Counted from the first letter of the stretch, positions 9,885 to 19,075 are shown. The stretch is 64,000 nt of DNA from Paracoccus spongiarum (GCF_030732095.1 NZ_JAVAMQ010000004.1:248001-312000); one strand, 5' to 3'. Translations and numbers: made by a program. The notes: generated by a model from the letters alone, not told the origin.

Positions 9885-10952
9885 TCAGCGGAACTGCTTT
9901 GCCAGCTTCAGCCCCTGGCCCTGATAGTTCGAGCGGATGCCCGCGCCGTAAAGCCGGTCGGGCCGGGCCGCCATGCGTTCATAGACCAGCCGCCCCACGA
10001 CCTGCCCGTGTTCCAGCACGAAGGGCGCCTCGTGGCAACGGACCTCGAGGACGCCGCGCGCGCCCGCGCCGGCCTCGCCGATGCCGAAGCCGGGGTCGAA
10101 AAAGCCCGCGTAATGCACCCGGAACTCGCCCACCATCGCCAGATACGGGGCCATCTCGGCCGCGCAATCCGCCGGAATGGCCACCGATTCCCGGCTGACA
10201 AGGATGTAGAAGGCGCCGGGGTCGAGGATCAGCCGTCCATCGCCGGTGCGCAGCTCGTCCCAGAATTCGAGGGCTTCATAGGCGCCGATGCGGTCGAGGT
10301 CGATCACCCCGCTGTGCGGCCGGGCCCGATAGCCGACCAGATCGCCCCGGTCGGGGCGCAGATCGACCGAAAAGCCCAGCCCGTGATCGATCAGCGCCTC
10401 GCCCGCCACCAGCGGCTCGCGCGCGTTCAATTCGCGCAGCTGGTCGTCGCTGAGGACCGCCTGCCCCCGCCGCAGGCGCAGCTGGTTCAACCGCATGCCG
10501 GGACGGACCAGAACCGAAAAACTTCGGGGGCAGATCTCGGCATAAAGGGGGCCGTCATACCCCTCGGGGAGGCGGTCGAACTCGGTGCCATCATCGGTCA
10601 CCAGCCGGGTCAGCAGGTCCAGCCGCCCGGTCGAGGATTTCGCATTCGCGACCGCGGTCAGCCCGGCGGGCAGCGACAGCCGTTCCATCAGCGGCACGAG
10701 ATAGACGCAGCCGCGCTCCAGCACCGCGCCACCCGACAGGTCCATCTGGTGCATCTGCAGATCGGCCAGCCGGTCGGTGATCCGCCTGCCGCGCCCCGCC
10801 AGAAAACTGGCGCGCAGCCGGTAGGCGGTGGCACCAAGCCGCAGGTCGAGGCTGGCCGGCTGGACCTGATCGGGGGTGATGGCGGGCCGCGCGGTGATGG
10901 CGCCGGACGCGATCAGGCCGCGAATCTCGCTGTCGGGCAGAACGCCGTTCAT
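9885..10952 (-). CDS. Double-length dCTP deaminase
   Basis: 355 residues from ATG at 10952, with GGAG nine bases upstream. It deaminates dCTP to dUTP, feeding dTMP synthesis. The N-terminal half has QPASLDLRLG and ANAKSSTGRLDLLTRLV, the latter with the SSxGR signature of trimeric dCTP deaminases. The second half repeats the fold with less conserved residues (VEVRCHEAPFVLEHGQ region). Classical Dcd is about 190 residues. This roughly doubled form is known from alphaproteobacteria and looks like an old internal duplication. It sits downstream of tRNA-Pro, separated by a strong terminator, so it probably has its own promoter. Confidence 0.88.
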   Translation of the reverse strand: MNGVLPDSEIRGLIASGAITARPAITPDQVQPASLDLRLGATAYRLRASFLAGRGRRITDRLADLQMHQMDLSGGAVLERGCVYLVPLMERLSLPAGLTAVANAKSSTGRLDLLTRLVTDDGTEFDRLPEGYDGPLYAEICPRSFSVLVRPGMRLNQLRLRRGQAVLSDDQLRELNAREPLVAGEALIDHGLGFSVDLRPDRGDLVGYRARPHSGVIDLDRIGAYEALEFWDELRTGDGRLILDPGAFYILVSRESVAIPADCAAEMAPYLAMVGEFRVHYAGFFDPGFGIGEAGAGARGVLEVRCHEAPFVLEHGQVVGRLVYERMAARPDRLYGAGIRSNYQGQGLKLAKQFR

Positions 10953-10985
10953 CCGCTTGTCTCCTCGGGCCTGCGATCGGAACGG

Positions 10986-11019
10986 AAAACGCCCACCCCG
11001 GAACCGGGATGGGCGTTTT
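10986..11019 (-). terminator. Rho-independent terminator after tRNA-Pro
   Basis: A hairpin begins six bases beyond the tRNA 3' end. The arms AAAACGCCCA and TGGGCGTTTT pair perfectly, and CCCGG/CCGGG inside extends the stem. The reverse strand ends in TTTT, so this terminates tRNA transcription before the dCTP deaminase gene. Confidence 0.85.
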
Positions 11020-11024
11020 CGCAA

Positions 11025-11102
11025 TGGTCGGGCCGGCGAGATTCGAACTCGCGGCCTTCCGCCCCCCAGACGGACGCGCTAACCAGGCTGCGCCACGGCC
11101 CG
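11025..11102 (-). tRNA. tRNA-Pro (anticodon GGG)
   Basis: On the reverse strand the acceptor arm CGGGCCG pairs with CGGCCCG. The D-arm is GCGCAGCCTGGTTAGCGC. The anticodon stem TCCGT/GCGGA encloses the loop CTGGGGG with anticodon GGG. The T-arm carries GAGTTCGAATCTC. The CCA end is encoded (ACCA at 11028-11025). It reads CCC proline codons, which are frequent in this GC-rich genome. Confidence 0.95.
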
Positions 11103-11182
11103 ACGCCGGCCATATAGATCGAAGGCGCGGCGCTGCACAAGGGCCGCAGGGCGGAAATCTGCGCCACGGTCGAATTCGGCGG

Positions 11183-11884
11183 TCAGTAGATGCGCGAGAT
11201 CGCGTCGCGCAGGGCATCCATGCGCGGGCTGGCCGCGACCACCCGCGCATCGCCCGGCGCGAGGGCGCGCAACCGCGCCGCCAGCAGGCCGAGGCGTGCC
11301 AGCCATGCGGTGTCGCGCCCCATCCGGTCGAGATCGGGAAACAGCGGCAGGCCGCCATCCGTCGCGCCATGACGGCGGCGCGGGCGGTGACGCGATCGGG
11401 GGCTGTGCGGGGCCATGTCCTGCGGATCCTCCTCGGCAAGCGGGTCGTCCCCGATGCCCGCGCCGTTCAGGGCATGGGCCGCGGTCGGGCGTTCCTCGGG
11501 CCTGGTCGTGACCCTGCCACGGGGCAGGGGTGACGGCGCAGGCCGGTCCTGCGCGCCGATGCCGTCGGCCGGGGCGATCTCGGCCGGTCCTGCGCCGATC
11601 ACCTCGTCGATCCGCGCGGCGCCGCGGGCCCGCACCGCCTCTCCGCGGTCACGCGCCAGCAGCTTGCGGGCGCCGCGGATGGTCAGCCCCTCGTCGCGCA
11701 GGATCTCGCAGAGACCGGCCGCCAGCCGCACGTCCTCGGGCCGATAATAGCGGCGCCCGTCGGGCCGTTTCATCGGCTTCAACTGGGTGAATTGCGTTTC
11801 CCAGTAGCGCAGGACATGCGGCGCCACGCCGATCAGCTTGGCAACCTCGCCGATCGACCGGAATGCCTCTGCCCCCTTTTGCAT
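11183..11884 (-). CDS. MerR-family transcriptional regulator
   Basis: 233 residues. The N-terminal 70 residues are a MerR winged helix: FRSIGEVAKLIGVAPHVLRY, then WETQF and RRYYRPEDVRLAAGLCEIL. The rest is Pro/Arg-rich, with no cysteine or ligand-binding pattern, ending in a short helical tail. MerR proteins bind between -35 and -10 and twist the promoter. This one follows ihfA by 15 bases and is probably co-transcribed with it, an arrangement I recall as common in Rhodobacterales. The target and signal are unknown. Confidence 0.9.
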   Translation of the reverse strand: MQKGAEAFRSIGEVAKLIGVAPHVLRYWETQFTQLKPMKRPDGRRYYRPEDVRLAAGLCEILRDEGLTIRGARKLLARDRGEAVRARGAARIDEVIGAGPAEIAPADGIGAQDRPAPSPLPRGRVTTRPEERPTAAHALNGAGIGDDPLAEEDPQDMAPHSPRSRHRPRRRHGATDGGLPLFPDLDRMGRDTAWLARLGLLAARLRALAPGDARVVAASPRMDALRDAISRIY

Positions 11885-11899
11885 GGCGATGTCCGGACC

Positions 11900-12202
11900 C
11901 TACTGCCTGTTGCCGTCGGCGACGCGATCCTTCATCAGATGCGACGGCCGGAAGGACAGCACCCGCCGCGGCGTGATCGGCACTTCCTCGCCGGTCTTGG
12001 GGTTGCGGCCGATGCGTTCATTCTTGTCGCGCACGCTGAAGGTGCCGAAGGACGAGATCTTCACCTGCTCGCCGCGCACCAGCGCGTCCGAGATGTGGTC
12101 CAGCACGCTTTCGACCAGCTGGGCGGATTCGTGGCGTGACAGCCCGACATCGCGGAACACGGCTTCGGCCAGGTCCATGCGGGTCAGCGTTTTTTCGCCC
12201 AT
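11900..12202 (-). CDS. ihfA: Integration host factor subunit alpha
   Basis: 100 residues, the usual IhfA length. [19 protein letters not shown] opens the helical dimerisation body, and [14 protein letters not shown] begins the beta arm with the proline-tipped loop ([12 protein letters not shown]). IHF is an IhfA/IhfB heterodimer that bends DNA sharply at specific sites during transcription, replication and recombination. GAGGGAAG precedes the ATG. The 227 bases upstream are shared with the divergent zinc-finger gene. Confidence 0.96.
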   Translation of the reverse strand: MGEKTLTRMDLAEAVFRDVGLSRHESAQLVESVLDHISDALVRGEQVKISSFGTFSVRDKNERIGRNPKTGEEVPITPRRVLSFRPSHLMKDRVADGNRQ

Positions 12203-12429
12203 GATCTTCCCTCTTTGGTCCTTGCAGGATGAGGCCGATTGCGCGCCCTGTCAACGATGCCGACGAGGAAATCGTTCCTTGCCCGAGGGTTGGCCTGCCC
12301 GCGATGCGCGGTTTGCCGCGCAAGTGCCATCGGCACGGGCAGCCGCCGGCGACATGCCGGGGCTTTGCGGCGGCGGCCTACGTGCCCATATTGCGGGTCC
12401 GGCATCGGGATGTCGGACAAGGAGGTGTC

Positions 12430-12702
12430 ATGGCCGGTGGATGGGCGCGCGACGATGCGGTGAACGACCAGATCGAGGTCAGCACGGCCGAGGCCGTCGC
12501 CCGCGCGCGATTGCGCCTGCATGCCCCGCTGCGCGAGGCGGCCGAGGTCTGCGCCGACTGTGACGAGCCGATTCCCGCGGCGCGGCGCGCCGCCATTCCC
12601 GGTGTGCAGCTGTGCGTCGCCTGCCAGTCGGGCCGCGACCGGCAGGCCCGGCCGGCAGGCGGCATCAATCGCCGGGCCAGCAAGGACTCGCAGCTGAAGT
12701 GA
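12430..12702 (+). CDS. DksA/TraR-type C4 zinc-finger protein
   Basis: 90 residues from ATG at 12430, with AAGGAGG four bases upstream. The C-terminal half carries C-x2-C-x17-C-x2-C (CADCDEP then LCVACQ), the DksA/TraR zinc finger. The protein lacks the long coiled coil of true DksA and matches the size of TraR or YbiI. TraR-like proteins act in the RNA polymerase secondary channel. Whether this one does is unknown. The N-terminus (ARDDAVNDQIEVSTAEAVAR) is a single short helix. Confidence 0.85.
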   Translation: MAGGWARDDAVNDQIEVSTAEAVARARLRLHAPLREAAEVCADCDEPIPAARRAAIPGVQLCVACQSGRDRQARPAGGINRRASKDSQLK

Positions 12703-12735
12703 AACGGCGCCGCGTCAGCCGCCCGGGGGGTCGCG

Positions 12736-13710
12736 CTACCAGCGCAGCACCACCGAGCCCCAGCTGAGGCCGCCGCCGATCGCCTCGGTCACGACCAGAT
12801 CGCCGGCGCTGAAGCGGCCTTCGCGATCCGCGACCGACAGCGCCAGCGGGATCGAGGCCGCCGAGGTGTTGCCATGATCCGCGACGGTCAGCACCACCTT
12901 GTCCATCGGCAGGTTCATCCGCTGCGCCGTGGCGGTGATGATGCGCAGGTTCGCCTGATGCGGCACCAGCCAGTCCACGTCGCCCGGCGTCAGCCCGGCC
13001 TTGTCCAGCGCGGTGTGGGCGGTCTGGGCCAGCTTCTCGACGGCGTGGCGGAACACCAGGTTTCCCTGCATCCGCAGCTGGCCGGCCGTGCCGGTGGTGG
13101 ACACGCCGCCATCGACATACAGCAGGTCGCGATACTGCCCGTCGCTGTTCAGGTCGCTGGCGAGGATGCCGCGATCGTCGCTGGTGCCGGCGCCCTCGCG
13201 GGCCTCCAGCACGACGGCGCCGGCGCCGTCGCCGAACAGCACGCAGGTGCCGCGGTCGGTCCAGTCCATGATCCGCGAGAAGGTCTCGGCGCCGATCACC
13301 AGCACCCTGTCCGCGAGGCCCCCGCGAATCATCGCGTCGGCATTGGCAAGCGCAAAGACGAAGCCCGCGCAGACCGCCTGCACGTCATAGGCAAAGCCGC
13401 GCGTCATGCCGAGGCCAGCCTGCACCATCGTGGCGACGGCGGGGAAGGTGAAATCCGGGGTCGAGGTCGCCAGAACGATCCCGTCCAGCTCGCCCGCCTC
13501 GACGCCCGCGCGGGCCAGCGCCTCGCGCGCCGCGCGCAGGGCTAGATCGCTGGTGGCCTGCCCCTCGGCCGCGAAATGCCGCCTCTCGATCCCCGAGCGT
13601 GACCTGATCCAGTCGTCGCTGGTGTCCAGCTTGTCCTCGAACCAGCTGTTTTCGACCACCCGTTCCGGCAGGTAATGGCCGGTGCCGATGATGACTGCGC
13701 GCCGTGTCAC
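12736..13710 (-). CDS. fabH: 3-oxoacyl-ACP synthase III
   Basis: 324 residues from GTG at 13710; the start overlaps the plsX stop by four bases (GTGA). It condenses acetyl-CoA with malonyl-ACP to start type II fatty-acid synthesis. The active-site Cys is in VQAVCAGFVFA, the His in WLVPHQANLRI and the Asn in VADHGNTSAAS, the family triad. The N-terminus is VIIGTGHYLPERVVEN. Length and position directly after plsX match the family. Confidence 0.96.
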   Translation of the reverse strand: MTRRAVIIGTGHYLPERVVENSWFEDKLDTSDDWIRSRSGIERRHFAAEGQATSDLALRAAREALARAGVEAGELDGIVLATSTPDFTFPAVATMVQAGLGMTRGFAYDVQAVCAGFVFALANADAMIRGGLADRVLVIGAETFSRIMDWTDRGTCVLFGDGAGAVVLEAREGAGTSDDRGILASDLNSDGQYRDLLYVDGGVSTTGTAGQLRMQGNLVFRHAVEKLAQTAHTALDKAGLTPGDVDWLVPHQANLRIITATAQRMNLPMDKVVLTVADHGNTSAASIPLALSVADREGRFSAGDLVVTEAIGGGLSWGSVVLRW

Positions 13711-14828
13711 GTTGTAGCCCCCGCGTCCTGGCCTTCGGATGACGCGCCGGCCGAGGCAGCCGCGCCCTGTGCCACACGGGCGGCCAGACGCTCGTGAAAG
13801 CCCGACTTGGCCAGCGTGAAGGCCAGCTTGATGGCCGCCGAGACGCCGGTGGCGTCGGCCGAGCCATGCGACTTGACGACGGTGCCGTTCAGGCCAAGGA
13901 AGATGCCGCCATTGACGCGGCGCGGATCGATGCGCTTCTGCAGCCGCTTCAGCGAGGTCATCGCCAGCAGCGCCGCGAATTTCGACATGAAGGAATTGGC
14001 AAAGGCCTCGCGCATGAACTCTCCGACCAGCCGCGCCGTGCCCTCGCCGGTCTTCAGCGCGACATTGCCGGTGAATCCGTCGGTCACGATCACGTCCACG
14101 CGCGCGGCCGGCAGGTCGCCGCCCTCGACGAAGCCCACATAGTCGAAATCGCCGCAATCGGCCGCGGCGCCGATCAGGTCGTTGGCCTGCTTCAGCTCGG
14201 CCCGCCCCTTGTGCTCCTCGGTGCCGACATTCAGCAGGCCGATGCGCGGGTGGGCGACGCCCAGACCGTTGCGGGCATAGGATGCGCCCATCATCGCATA
14301 TTGCAGCAGGTCGGGCGCATCGGCGCGGATGTCGGCGCCCACGTCCAGCATGATGTTGAAGCCCTGCGGGTTGCGCGAGGGCCACAGGCAGGCGATGGCG
14401 GGCCGGTTAACCCCCGGCAGCTTGCGCAGGCGCAGCATCGACATGGCCATCAGCGCGCCGGTATTGCCACAGCTGACGGCCGCCCCGGCCTCGCCCGCGC
14501 GCACCGATTCGAGCGCCGACCACATCGAGGTGTCGCCGCCCTTGCGCAGCACCTGGCTGGGCTTGTCCTCCATCGTCACGATGCCGGCGGCATGGCGGAT
14601 CTCGCAGCGGCCGGCCAGAGCCTTGCGCCTGTCGATCAGCGGGCGCAACTGCGCCTCGTCGCCATGCACGATGAAGCGGATCTCGGGGTTCTTGGCGGCG
14701 CTGGCGGCCATGCCCGCGACCACGACCGAGGGGCCGCGGTCGCCGCCCATCGCGTCAACCGAAATCACCACGCTGCCCCCGTCCTGGGGGGCGCGCGGTG
14801 CCGGGCTGGTCGAGGAATCGACGCTCAT
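13707..14828 (-). CDS. plsX: Phosphate acyltransferase
   Basis: 373 residues. It converts acyl-ACP to acyl-phosphate for PlsY in phospholipid synthesis. Diagnostic stretches are ISVDAMGGDRGPSVVVAG near residue 25, VSCGNTGALMAMSMLRL, and LLNVGTEEHKGRAELKQ. The first 20 residues are a Ser/Pro/Arg-rich extension before the usual VISVDAMGGD start, so a later start is possible. It lies between rpmF and fabH, coupled to the latter. Confidence 0.95.
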   Translation of the reverse strand: MSVDSSTSPAPRAPQDGGSVVISVDAMGGDRGPSVVVAGMAASAAKNPEIRFIVHGDEAQLRPLIDRRKALAGRCEIRHAAGIVTMEDKPSQVLRKGGDTSMWSALESVRAGEAGAAVSCGNTGALMAMSMLRLRKLPGVNRPAIACLWPSRNPQGFNIMLDVGADIRADAPDLLQYAMMGASYARNGLGVAHPRIGLLNVGTEEHKGRAELKQANDLIGAAADCGDFDYVGFVEGGDLPAARVDVIVTDGFTGNVALKTGEGTARLVGEFMREAFANSFMSKFAALLAMTSLKRLQKRIDPRRVNGGIFLGLNGTVVKSHGSADATGVSAAIKLAFTLAKSGFHERLAARVAQGAAASAGASSEGQDAGATT

Positions 14829-14848
14829 CTGGAAACGGTGACGGCCGG

Positions 14849-15055
14849 TCAGGCCGCGTCGTCGTCCAGATCGATCTCGTTGGCCTGCGCGACCACTTCA
14901 CGGTCCGCATAGTGACCGCAGGACGGGCAGACGTGATGGGGACGCTTCAGCTCGCCGCAGTTCGAGCATTCGTTCGGGTTCCCGGCGACCAGGGCATCAT
15001 GCGCGCGGCGCATGTTCCGCTTGGAGCGGGTTACGCGGTTCTGAGGGACAGCCAT
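14849..15055 (-). CDS. rpmF: 50S ribosomal protein L32
   Basis: 68 residues starting [20 protein letters not shown]. The zinc-binding pattern is intact: [18 protein letters not shown] has both CxxC pairs. The acidic tail is IDLDDDAA. It is a small protein of the large ribosomal subunit. The order DUF177-rpmF-plsX-fabH is widespread in bacteria. A 244-base gap precedes rpmF with no gene visible, so rpmF may have its own promoter. Confidence 0.97.
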   Translation of the reverse strand: MAVPQNRVTRSKRNMRRAHDALVAGNPNECSNCGELKRPHHVCPSCGHYADREVVAQANEIDLDDDAA

Positions 15056-15299
15056 GTCACAACCTCGGTTCGGGGTGCGGCGCATGCGCGCCTTGGCACC
15101 ATGTGTCTTGAATTCGCAAATGAACCGCGCAGATACGCGATGCGGGCAGCGCCCGCAAGCCCCCGGCGCCGGCGCGCCCGACCTAAATGCACCAGTGCGG
15201 CCCCGTGGCGCCACCTTCCGCGCCCGCGGGCGGCGTCGCGGGGTGGCGCTGTGGCCTTCCTGCAACGCCGGGCAAGGCGGGCCGTCCGGCGCGGCAGAA

Positions 15300-15842
15300 T
15301 CACCCCTCGCCTGTCCCGGGCTCGCCGTCGCGACCCAGCATCCGGCCCAGCCCGGCAAAGGGGCGACGGGTGTCGGCGGGGGCCTCGTCGGGCGGGGCAT
15401 CGGGCAGGGCGGCACCCTCGGCGCGGGGATATTCGGGCAGCGCAAGGGCCAGCGTCTCGATGGCAACCGCGCCGAGGTCGATGAACTGGCCGAGGGGCTC
15501 CAGCGTCTCGTCGGGCATCTCGATCTCGTCGCCCTCGGGGTCGCTGAGATGGGGCGAATAATGCCGCGTCACCTCTTCGCGCAGCGCGGTGCGCACCGGC
15601 CGCAGCGTCACGACGCAGGGCTGCACCACCGTCGCGGTCAGCACCCCGCGCAGCGCCCAGCCATCGCCGCCCTCGGCCCGGATCTCGCCGCGAAAGCCGA
15701 GTTTGGGCAGCCCGCTGATTCCCAGTTCCTCGGCAATGGCCTGCCGCGCCCCGGCATCGGGATCAACGGCGAAGGGCGTCGGCTGCCGCGGGTTCAGATG
15801 CGCCACACGCACCCTGTGCGTCGACATGGAAGAAGCGGTCAT
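15300..15842 (-). CDS. DUF177 (YceD) family protein
   Basis: 180 residues from ATG at 15842, with GGAGG upstream. The conserved core is [17 protein letters not shown], with the family cysteine, followed by the acidic block [12 protein letters not shown] and [20 protein letters not shown]. The family is linked to 23S rRNA accumulation and large-subunit assembly; the biochemistry is not settled. It sits upstream of rpmF, as is usual. It is divergent from bamE over 147 bases. Confidence 0.85.
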   Translation of the reverse strand: MTASSMSTHRVRVAHLNPRQPTPFAVDPDAGARQAIAEELGISGLPKLGFRGEIRAEGGDGWALRGVLTATVVQPCVVTLRPVRTALREEVTRHYSPHLSDPEGDEIEMPDETLEPLGQFIDLGAVAIETLALALPEYPRAEGAALPDAPPDEAPADTRRPFAGLGRMLGRDGEPGTGEG

Positions 15843-15989
15843 CGCGGGCCCTCCGGGCAGTCTGGTCCGGGCTTGCGGCGGCGGCATGGCGCGCAAACCC
15901 CGGCGCAAGATGGATATTCTTGAGCGCGGTAGCCGAGTTTGCTAAGCCGGGCGGGCCGCGTCAACCGCCTGAGCAAAGGAAACGCTTTC

Positions 15990-16439
15990 ATGGCTGCCAT
16001 CAGGAACCTCATGATCCTGGCCCTTGTCGCCATGATCGGGCTTGCCGCCTGCGCTCCGGTCTATCGCAATCACGGCTTCGTGCCGCCGGACGAGGACCTG
16101 GCGCAGGTCGTGGTCGGGCAGACCAGCGTGGCCGAGTTGCCGGGCCTGCTGGGCCGGCCTTCGGCGCAGGGCCTGCTGACCGGATCGGGCTGGTATTACG
16201 TCGGCTCGCGCTGGCGCCATTTCGGCGCCTACGAGCCGCAGGAGATCGACCGTCAGGTGGTGGCCATCCGCCTGGACGCGGGCGGCACGGTCTCGAACGT
16301 CGAACGCTTCGGGCTGGAACGCGGCCGCGTGGTGGTGCTGTCGCGGCGCGTGACCGAGGGCAGCGTCACCGAGATCTCGTTCATCCGCCAGATCCTGGGC
16401 AATCTGGGCAATTTCCAGGCCGGCGATTTCATCGACTAG
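15990..16439 (+). CDS. bamE: Outer-membrane protein assembly factor BamE (SmpA/OmlA)
   Basis: 149 residues from ATG at 15990 after AAAGGAAA. A lipoprotein signal ends in the lipobox LAAC (Cys21). The domain contains the family's QTSVAELPGLLGRPS and GSGWYYVGSRWRHFG strands. BamE is a lipoprotein on the periplasmic side of the outer membrane that stabilises the BamA-BamD barrel-insertion complex. It is divergent from the DUF177 gene and convergent with the serine hydrolase. Confidence 0.9.
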   Translation: MAAIRNLMILALVAMIGLAACAPVYRNHGFVPPDEDLAQVVVGQTSVAELPGLLGRPSAQGLLTGSGWYYVGSRWRHFGAYEPQEIDRQVVAIRLDAGGTVSNVERFGLERGRVVVLSRRVTEGSVTEISFIRQILGNLGNFQAGDFID

Positions 16440-16442
16440 GAG

Positions 16443-16463
16443 GGTCGCCGGGGTCCGGCGACC
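16443..16463. terminator. Hairpin between convergent bamE and serine hydrolase
   Basis: GGTCGCCGG and CCGGCGACC form a perfect 9-bp stem with a 3-base loop, ending at the serine-hydrolase stop codon. No T tract follows on either strand, so it is a probable but not certain bidirectional terminator. Confidence 0.5.
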
Positions 16464-17473
16464 TACAGGCTCTGCACGATCCGCCCGGCGAGGCGGTGCA
16501 GATCGTCGCGGTATCCGGTGCGCGCCGAGGGCTGGTCGGGATCGGAGGTCATCGCGATCGCGGCCGCCGGCGCACTGCGGCTGGCGGGAAAGACATAGAT
16601 CATCTGCCCGCCATAGCCCCAGCCATAGCGCAGGTCGCGCCCTGCGATCCGGGTGATGAACCAGCCATAGCCGTATCCCTGGCCGCTGAAGATCGACGAG
16701 GTGCGGGGGGTCCAGCTGTCGCGGATCCAGTCCCGCGGCACGATCTGCCGTCCGCCGGCGCGCCCGCCTGCGGCATAAAGCGCGCCAAAGGCCAGCAGCG
16801 ACCGCGTGCTCATCGCCATCTGGTTGCCGCCCAGATGGATGCCCTGCGGGTCACGCTCCCACCCGGTGATCGCGAAGCCCGGCAGCGGGCCCAGCCAGTC
16901 ATTGGCCAGCGCCAGGGTCGAGCGGCCCGTGACCCGCGCCAGAATCGCCGAGACAAGATGCGTCGAGGCCGTCGAATACTGCATCCGCCCACCGGGGTCC
17001 TGGGTGAAAGGCGCGGCAAGCGCGGCGCGCACCCAGTTCGGGCTGCTGACCCAGCGGCCGTAATTCGCACCCGACTGGCGTTCCAGCCCGGCCTGCATCG
17101 ACAGCAGGTGACCCAGCGTCAGGCGCGCCAGCCGCGGATCGGGGTCCGCGGGCAGCTGGTCTTCCAGGATCGGCGCGACGGCCTGCCCGGTGCCGGTCAG
17201 GTGGCCCTTGTCGATGGCGATGCCGGCCAGCGCCGAGATGACGGATTTCGAGGCCGACTTGATGTTGGTCGGCTGATCGGGGCCAAATCCGTGATACCCC
17301 TCGGCCGCGACCTCCTGCCCGTCGCGCCAGATCGCGACGGCCCGTAGCGGCGGCAGGTCACGCGCCCCGGACAGGATCGAGGAAAGTGCGGGCGGCCGGC
17401 CGGCACGGGCCGGCCGCGGCGCGGCCAGAAGGGGCGCCAGCGCGGCGCCGGTCAGCAGGGTGCGGCGGTTCAT
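16463..17473 (-). CDS. Beta-lactamase-related serine hydrolase, exported
   Basis: 336 residues from ATG at 17473. The N-terminus MNRRTLLTGAALAPLLAAP is a Tat-like signal (twin Arg, hydrophobic core, cleavage near ARA-G). The nucleophile motif is SASK at residues 73-76, followed by GHLLSMQAGLERQ and QYSTASTHL, the Tyr motif. GYGYGWFI and GYGGQMIYVFP correspond to the C-terminal active-site wall. Class C beta-lactamase/esterase-like hydrolases of this type act on esters, amides or D-peptides. The substrate here is unknown, and nothing marks it as a resistance enzyme. Confidence 0.85.
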   Translation of the reverse strand: MNRRTLLTGAALAPLLAAPRPARAGRPPALSSILSGARDLPPLRAVAIWRDGQEVAAEGYHGFGPDQPTNIKSASKSVISALAGIAIDKGHLTGTGQAVAPILEDQLPADPDPRLARLTLGHLLSMQAGLERQSGANYGRWVSSPNWVRAALAAPFTQDPGGRMQYSTASTHLVSAILARVTGRSTLALANDWLGPLPGFAITGWERDPQGIHLGGNQMAMSTRSLLAFGALYAAGGRAGGRQIVPRDWIRDSWTPRTSSIFSGQGYGYGWFITRIAGRDLRYGWGYGGQMIYVFPASRSAPAAAIAMTSDPDQPSARTGYRDDLHRLAGRIVQSL

Positions 17474-17587
17474 CCGCCAGATATGGGCGCAGGGGCAGCA
17501 ATCGGGAAATGACAGATGCGTCAGCGGCGGGTCTTGCCCGGCGCGGGGGTGGACGCTAGGGCAGGGCGGACCAGACAGGGGCCGCCG

Positions 17588-18334
17588 ATGTCCGCGCTTG
17601 ACGATCTTGCCACCACGCCGTTCCATGACGCCGACGCGCCGGGTCGCGCCCGGATGCTGTCGCGGCTGGCCGATACCGAATTGTCGGTGGCGCTTGCCGC
17701 CGAACCCGCAGGCGACGCGGTGCAGCTGATGATGTTCCCGCTGGACGGCCAGGAGGTCGCGCTGGCCTGCGACGCCGAGGACCGGCTGTCGGGCTTTTTC
17801 GGGCGCGCGGTCGCCTATGCGGCGATGCCCGGCCGGGTGCTGGCCGGGCTGCTGCGCCAGACAGGCGCGGGGCTGCTGGTCAATCCCGGCCACCCCTCCG
17901 AGATGCTGCTGGACGGCGTGACGCTGGACTGGCTGTCGGGTGCCCTGGCGGCAAGCCCGGTCGCGGACGAGGCGCGGCTGCGCCTGACCGCGCCCGCGCC
18001 CGACACCGTGGCCGCGCTGGCCGCGCCCCTGGCCGAGCGTCTGGGCGACATGCACGGGCTGATCAGCGGCGCCGCGCTGTCGGGCGTGCGCGGGGAGGCT
18101 GGCGTGCCGGCGGCGCATCTGCTGCTGGTCGCGGGCTGCGCGGCCGACCGCCAGCCCGCCGTGGCCAAGGCGCTGGCCGAGGCGCTGGCCTTCCTGCCGC
18201 CCCAGCCCGGCGGCGTCGACATCAGCTTTTCCGACGCCCCGCCGCCGGCCGGCGCGCTGCGCTTCGACCTGGAACCGCAGCCCGCGCCGGCGCCGTTGCC
18301 CGCGCGCCCCAAGGGCCCGCCCATCCTGCGCTGA
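17588..18334 (+). CDS. SseB-family protein
   Basis: 248 residues from ATG at 17588. The core (VQLMMFPLDGQEVALACDAE, then VNPGHPSEMLLDG) matches the SseB N-terminal domain, and the second half has the C-terminal SseB pattern ending near GGVDISFSD. SseB was named for enhanced serine sensitivity in E. coli; its biochemical role is unclear. The tail is Pro/Ala-rich. It is 49 bases upstream of pcs on the same strand. Confidence 0.75.
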   Translation: MSALDDLATTPFHDADAPGRARMLSRLADTELSVALAAEPAGDAVQLMMFPLDGQEVALACDAEDRLSGFFGRAVAYAAMPGRVLAGLLRQTGAGLLVNPGHPSEMLLDGVTLDWLSGALAASPVADEARLRLTAPAPDTVAALAAPLAERLGDMHGLISGAALSGVRGEAGVPAAHLLLVAGCAADRQPAVAKALAEALAFLPPQPGGVDISFSDAPPPAGALRFDLEPQPAPAPLPARPKGPPILR

Positions 18335-18382
18335 ACCCTCGGCCCTGTTGCGCCAGGGCCGGCGATTTGCCAGAACGGTCCG

Positions 18383-19075
18383 ATGCACCTGAAACACAAG
18401 GCCCTGTCCGTCCATCTGCTGACCGCGACCGGCGCGGTGCTGTCGATGCTGGCCATGCTGGAGGCCGTGCAGGGCGACTGGCCGATGATGTTCCTGTGGC
18501 TGGTGGTGGCCTTCGTGGTCGATGGCATCGACGGTCCGCTGGCCCGCCGCTATGAGGTCAAGCGGAACTGGCCGACCTATGACGGCGTCCTGATGGACCT
18601 GATCATCGACTACCTGACCTATGTGTTCATCCCCGCCTTCGCGCTGTTCCAGTCGGGGCTGCTGTCGGGCTGGACCGGCTGGTTCGCGATCATCGTGATC
18701 GTCTTCGCCAGCGTCATCTATTTCGCCGATACCCGGATGAAGACGCGCGACAATTCCTTTGCGGGCTTTCCGGGCTGCTGGAACATGGTCGTGCTGGTGC
18801 TGTTCGCGGTCAAGCCGCACTGGGTCATCATCCTGGCCATCGTCGTCGCGCTGAGCGTGGCGATGTTCAGCAACATCAAGTTCGTCCACCCGGTCCGCAC
18901 CGAACGCTGGCGCGCCATCACCCTGCCGGTGGCGGTGATGTGGGTGGTGTTTGCGGGCCGCGCCGCCTGGGTCGAGTTCCACCCCTCAAGCTGGGCGATC
19001 TGGGGGCTGGTGCTGACCTCGCTGTGGCTGATGCTGGCCGGCGCCGCCCAGCAGGTGATCCCTGATCGGCGCTAG
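18383..19075 (+). CDS. pcs: Phosphatidylcholine synthase
   Basis: 230 residues with 6-8 hydrophobic segments. The CDP-alcohol phosphotransferase motif is present: DGPLARR, then YDGVLMDLIIDY, giving D-G-x2-A-R and the downstream G-x3-D-x3-D acidic residues. It condenses CDP-diacylglycerol with choline in the inner membrane to make phosphatidylcholine and CMP. The direct choline route is typical of alphaproteobacteria. The start MHLKHKALSVHLLTATGA fits family members. Choline supply genes choX and betC lie 40 kb away in this window. Confidence 0.92.
   Translation: MHLKHKALSVHLLTATGAVLSMLAMLEAVQGDWPMMFLWLVVAFVVDGIDGPLARRYEVKRNWPTYDGVLMDLIIDYLTYVFIPAFALFQSGLLSGWTGWFAIIVIVFASVIYFADTRMKTRDNSFAGFPGCWNMVVLVLFAVKPHWVIILAIVVALSVAMFSNIKFVHPVRTERWRAITLPVAVMWVVFAGRAAWVEFHPSSWAIWGLVLTSLWLMLAGAAQQVIPDRR

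Noticed and set aside
15056-15299. A possible small gene between DUF177 and rpmF
   Set aside because: The only open frame is Arg-rich with no start context and no known family; left as intergenic, perhaps an rpmF promoter.
17474-18982. An upstream extension of the serine hydrolase frame, about 500 codons
   Set aside because: It lies antisense to the SseB-like gene and pcs; the Tat-like signal starting at 17473 marks the true start.
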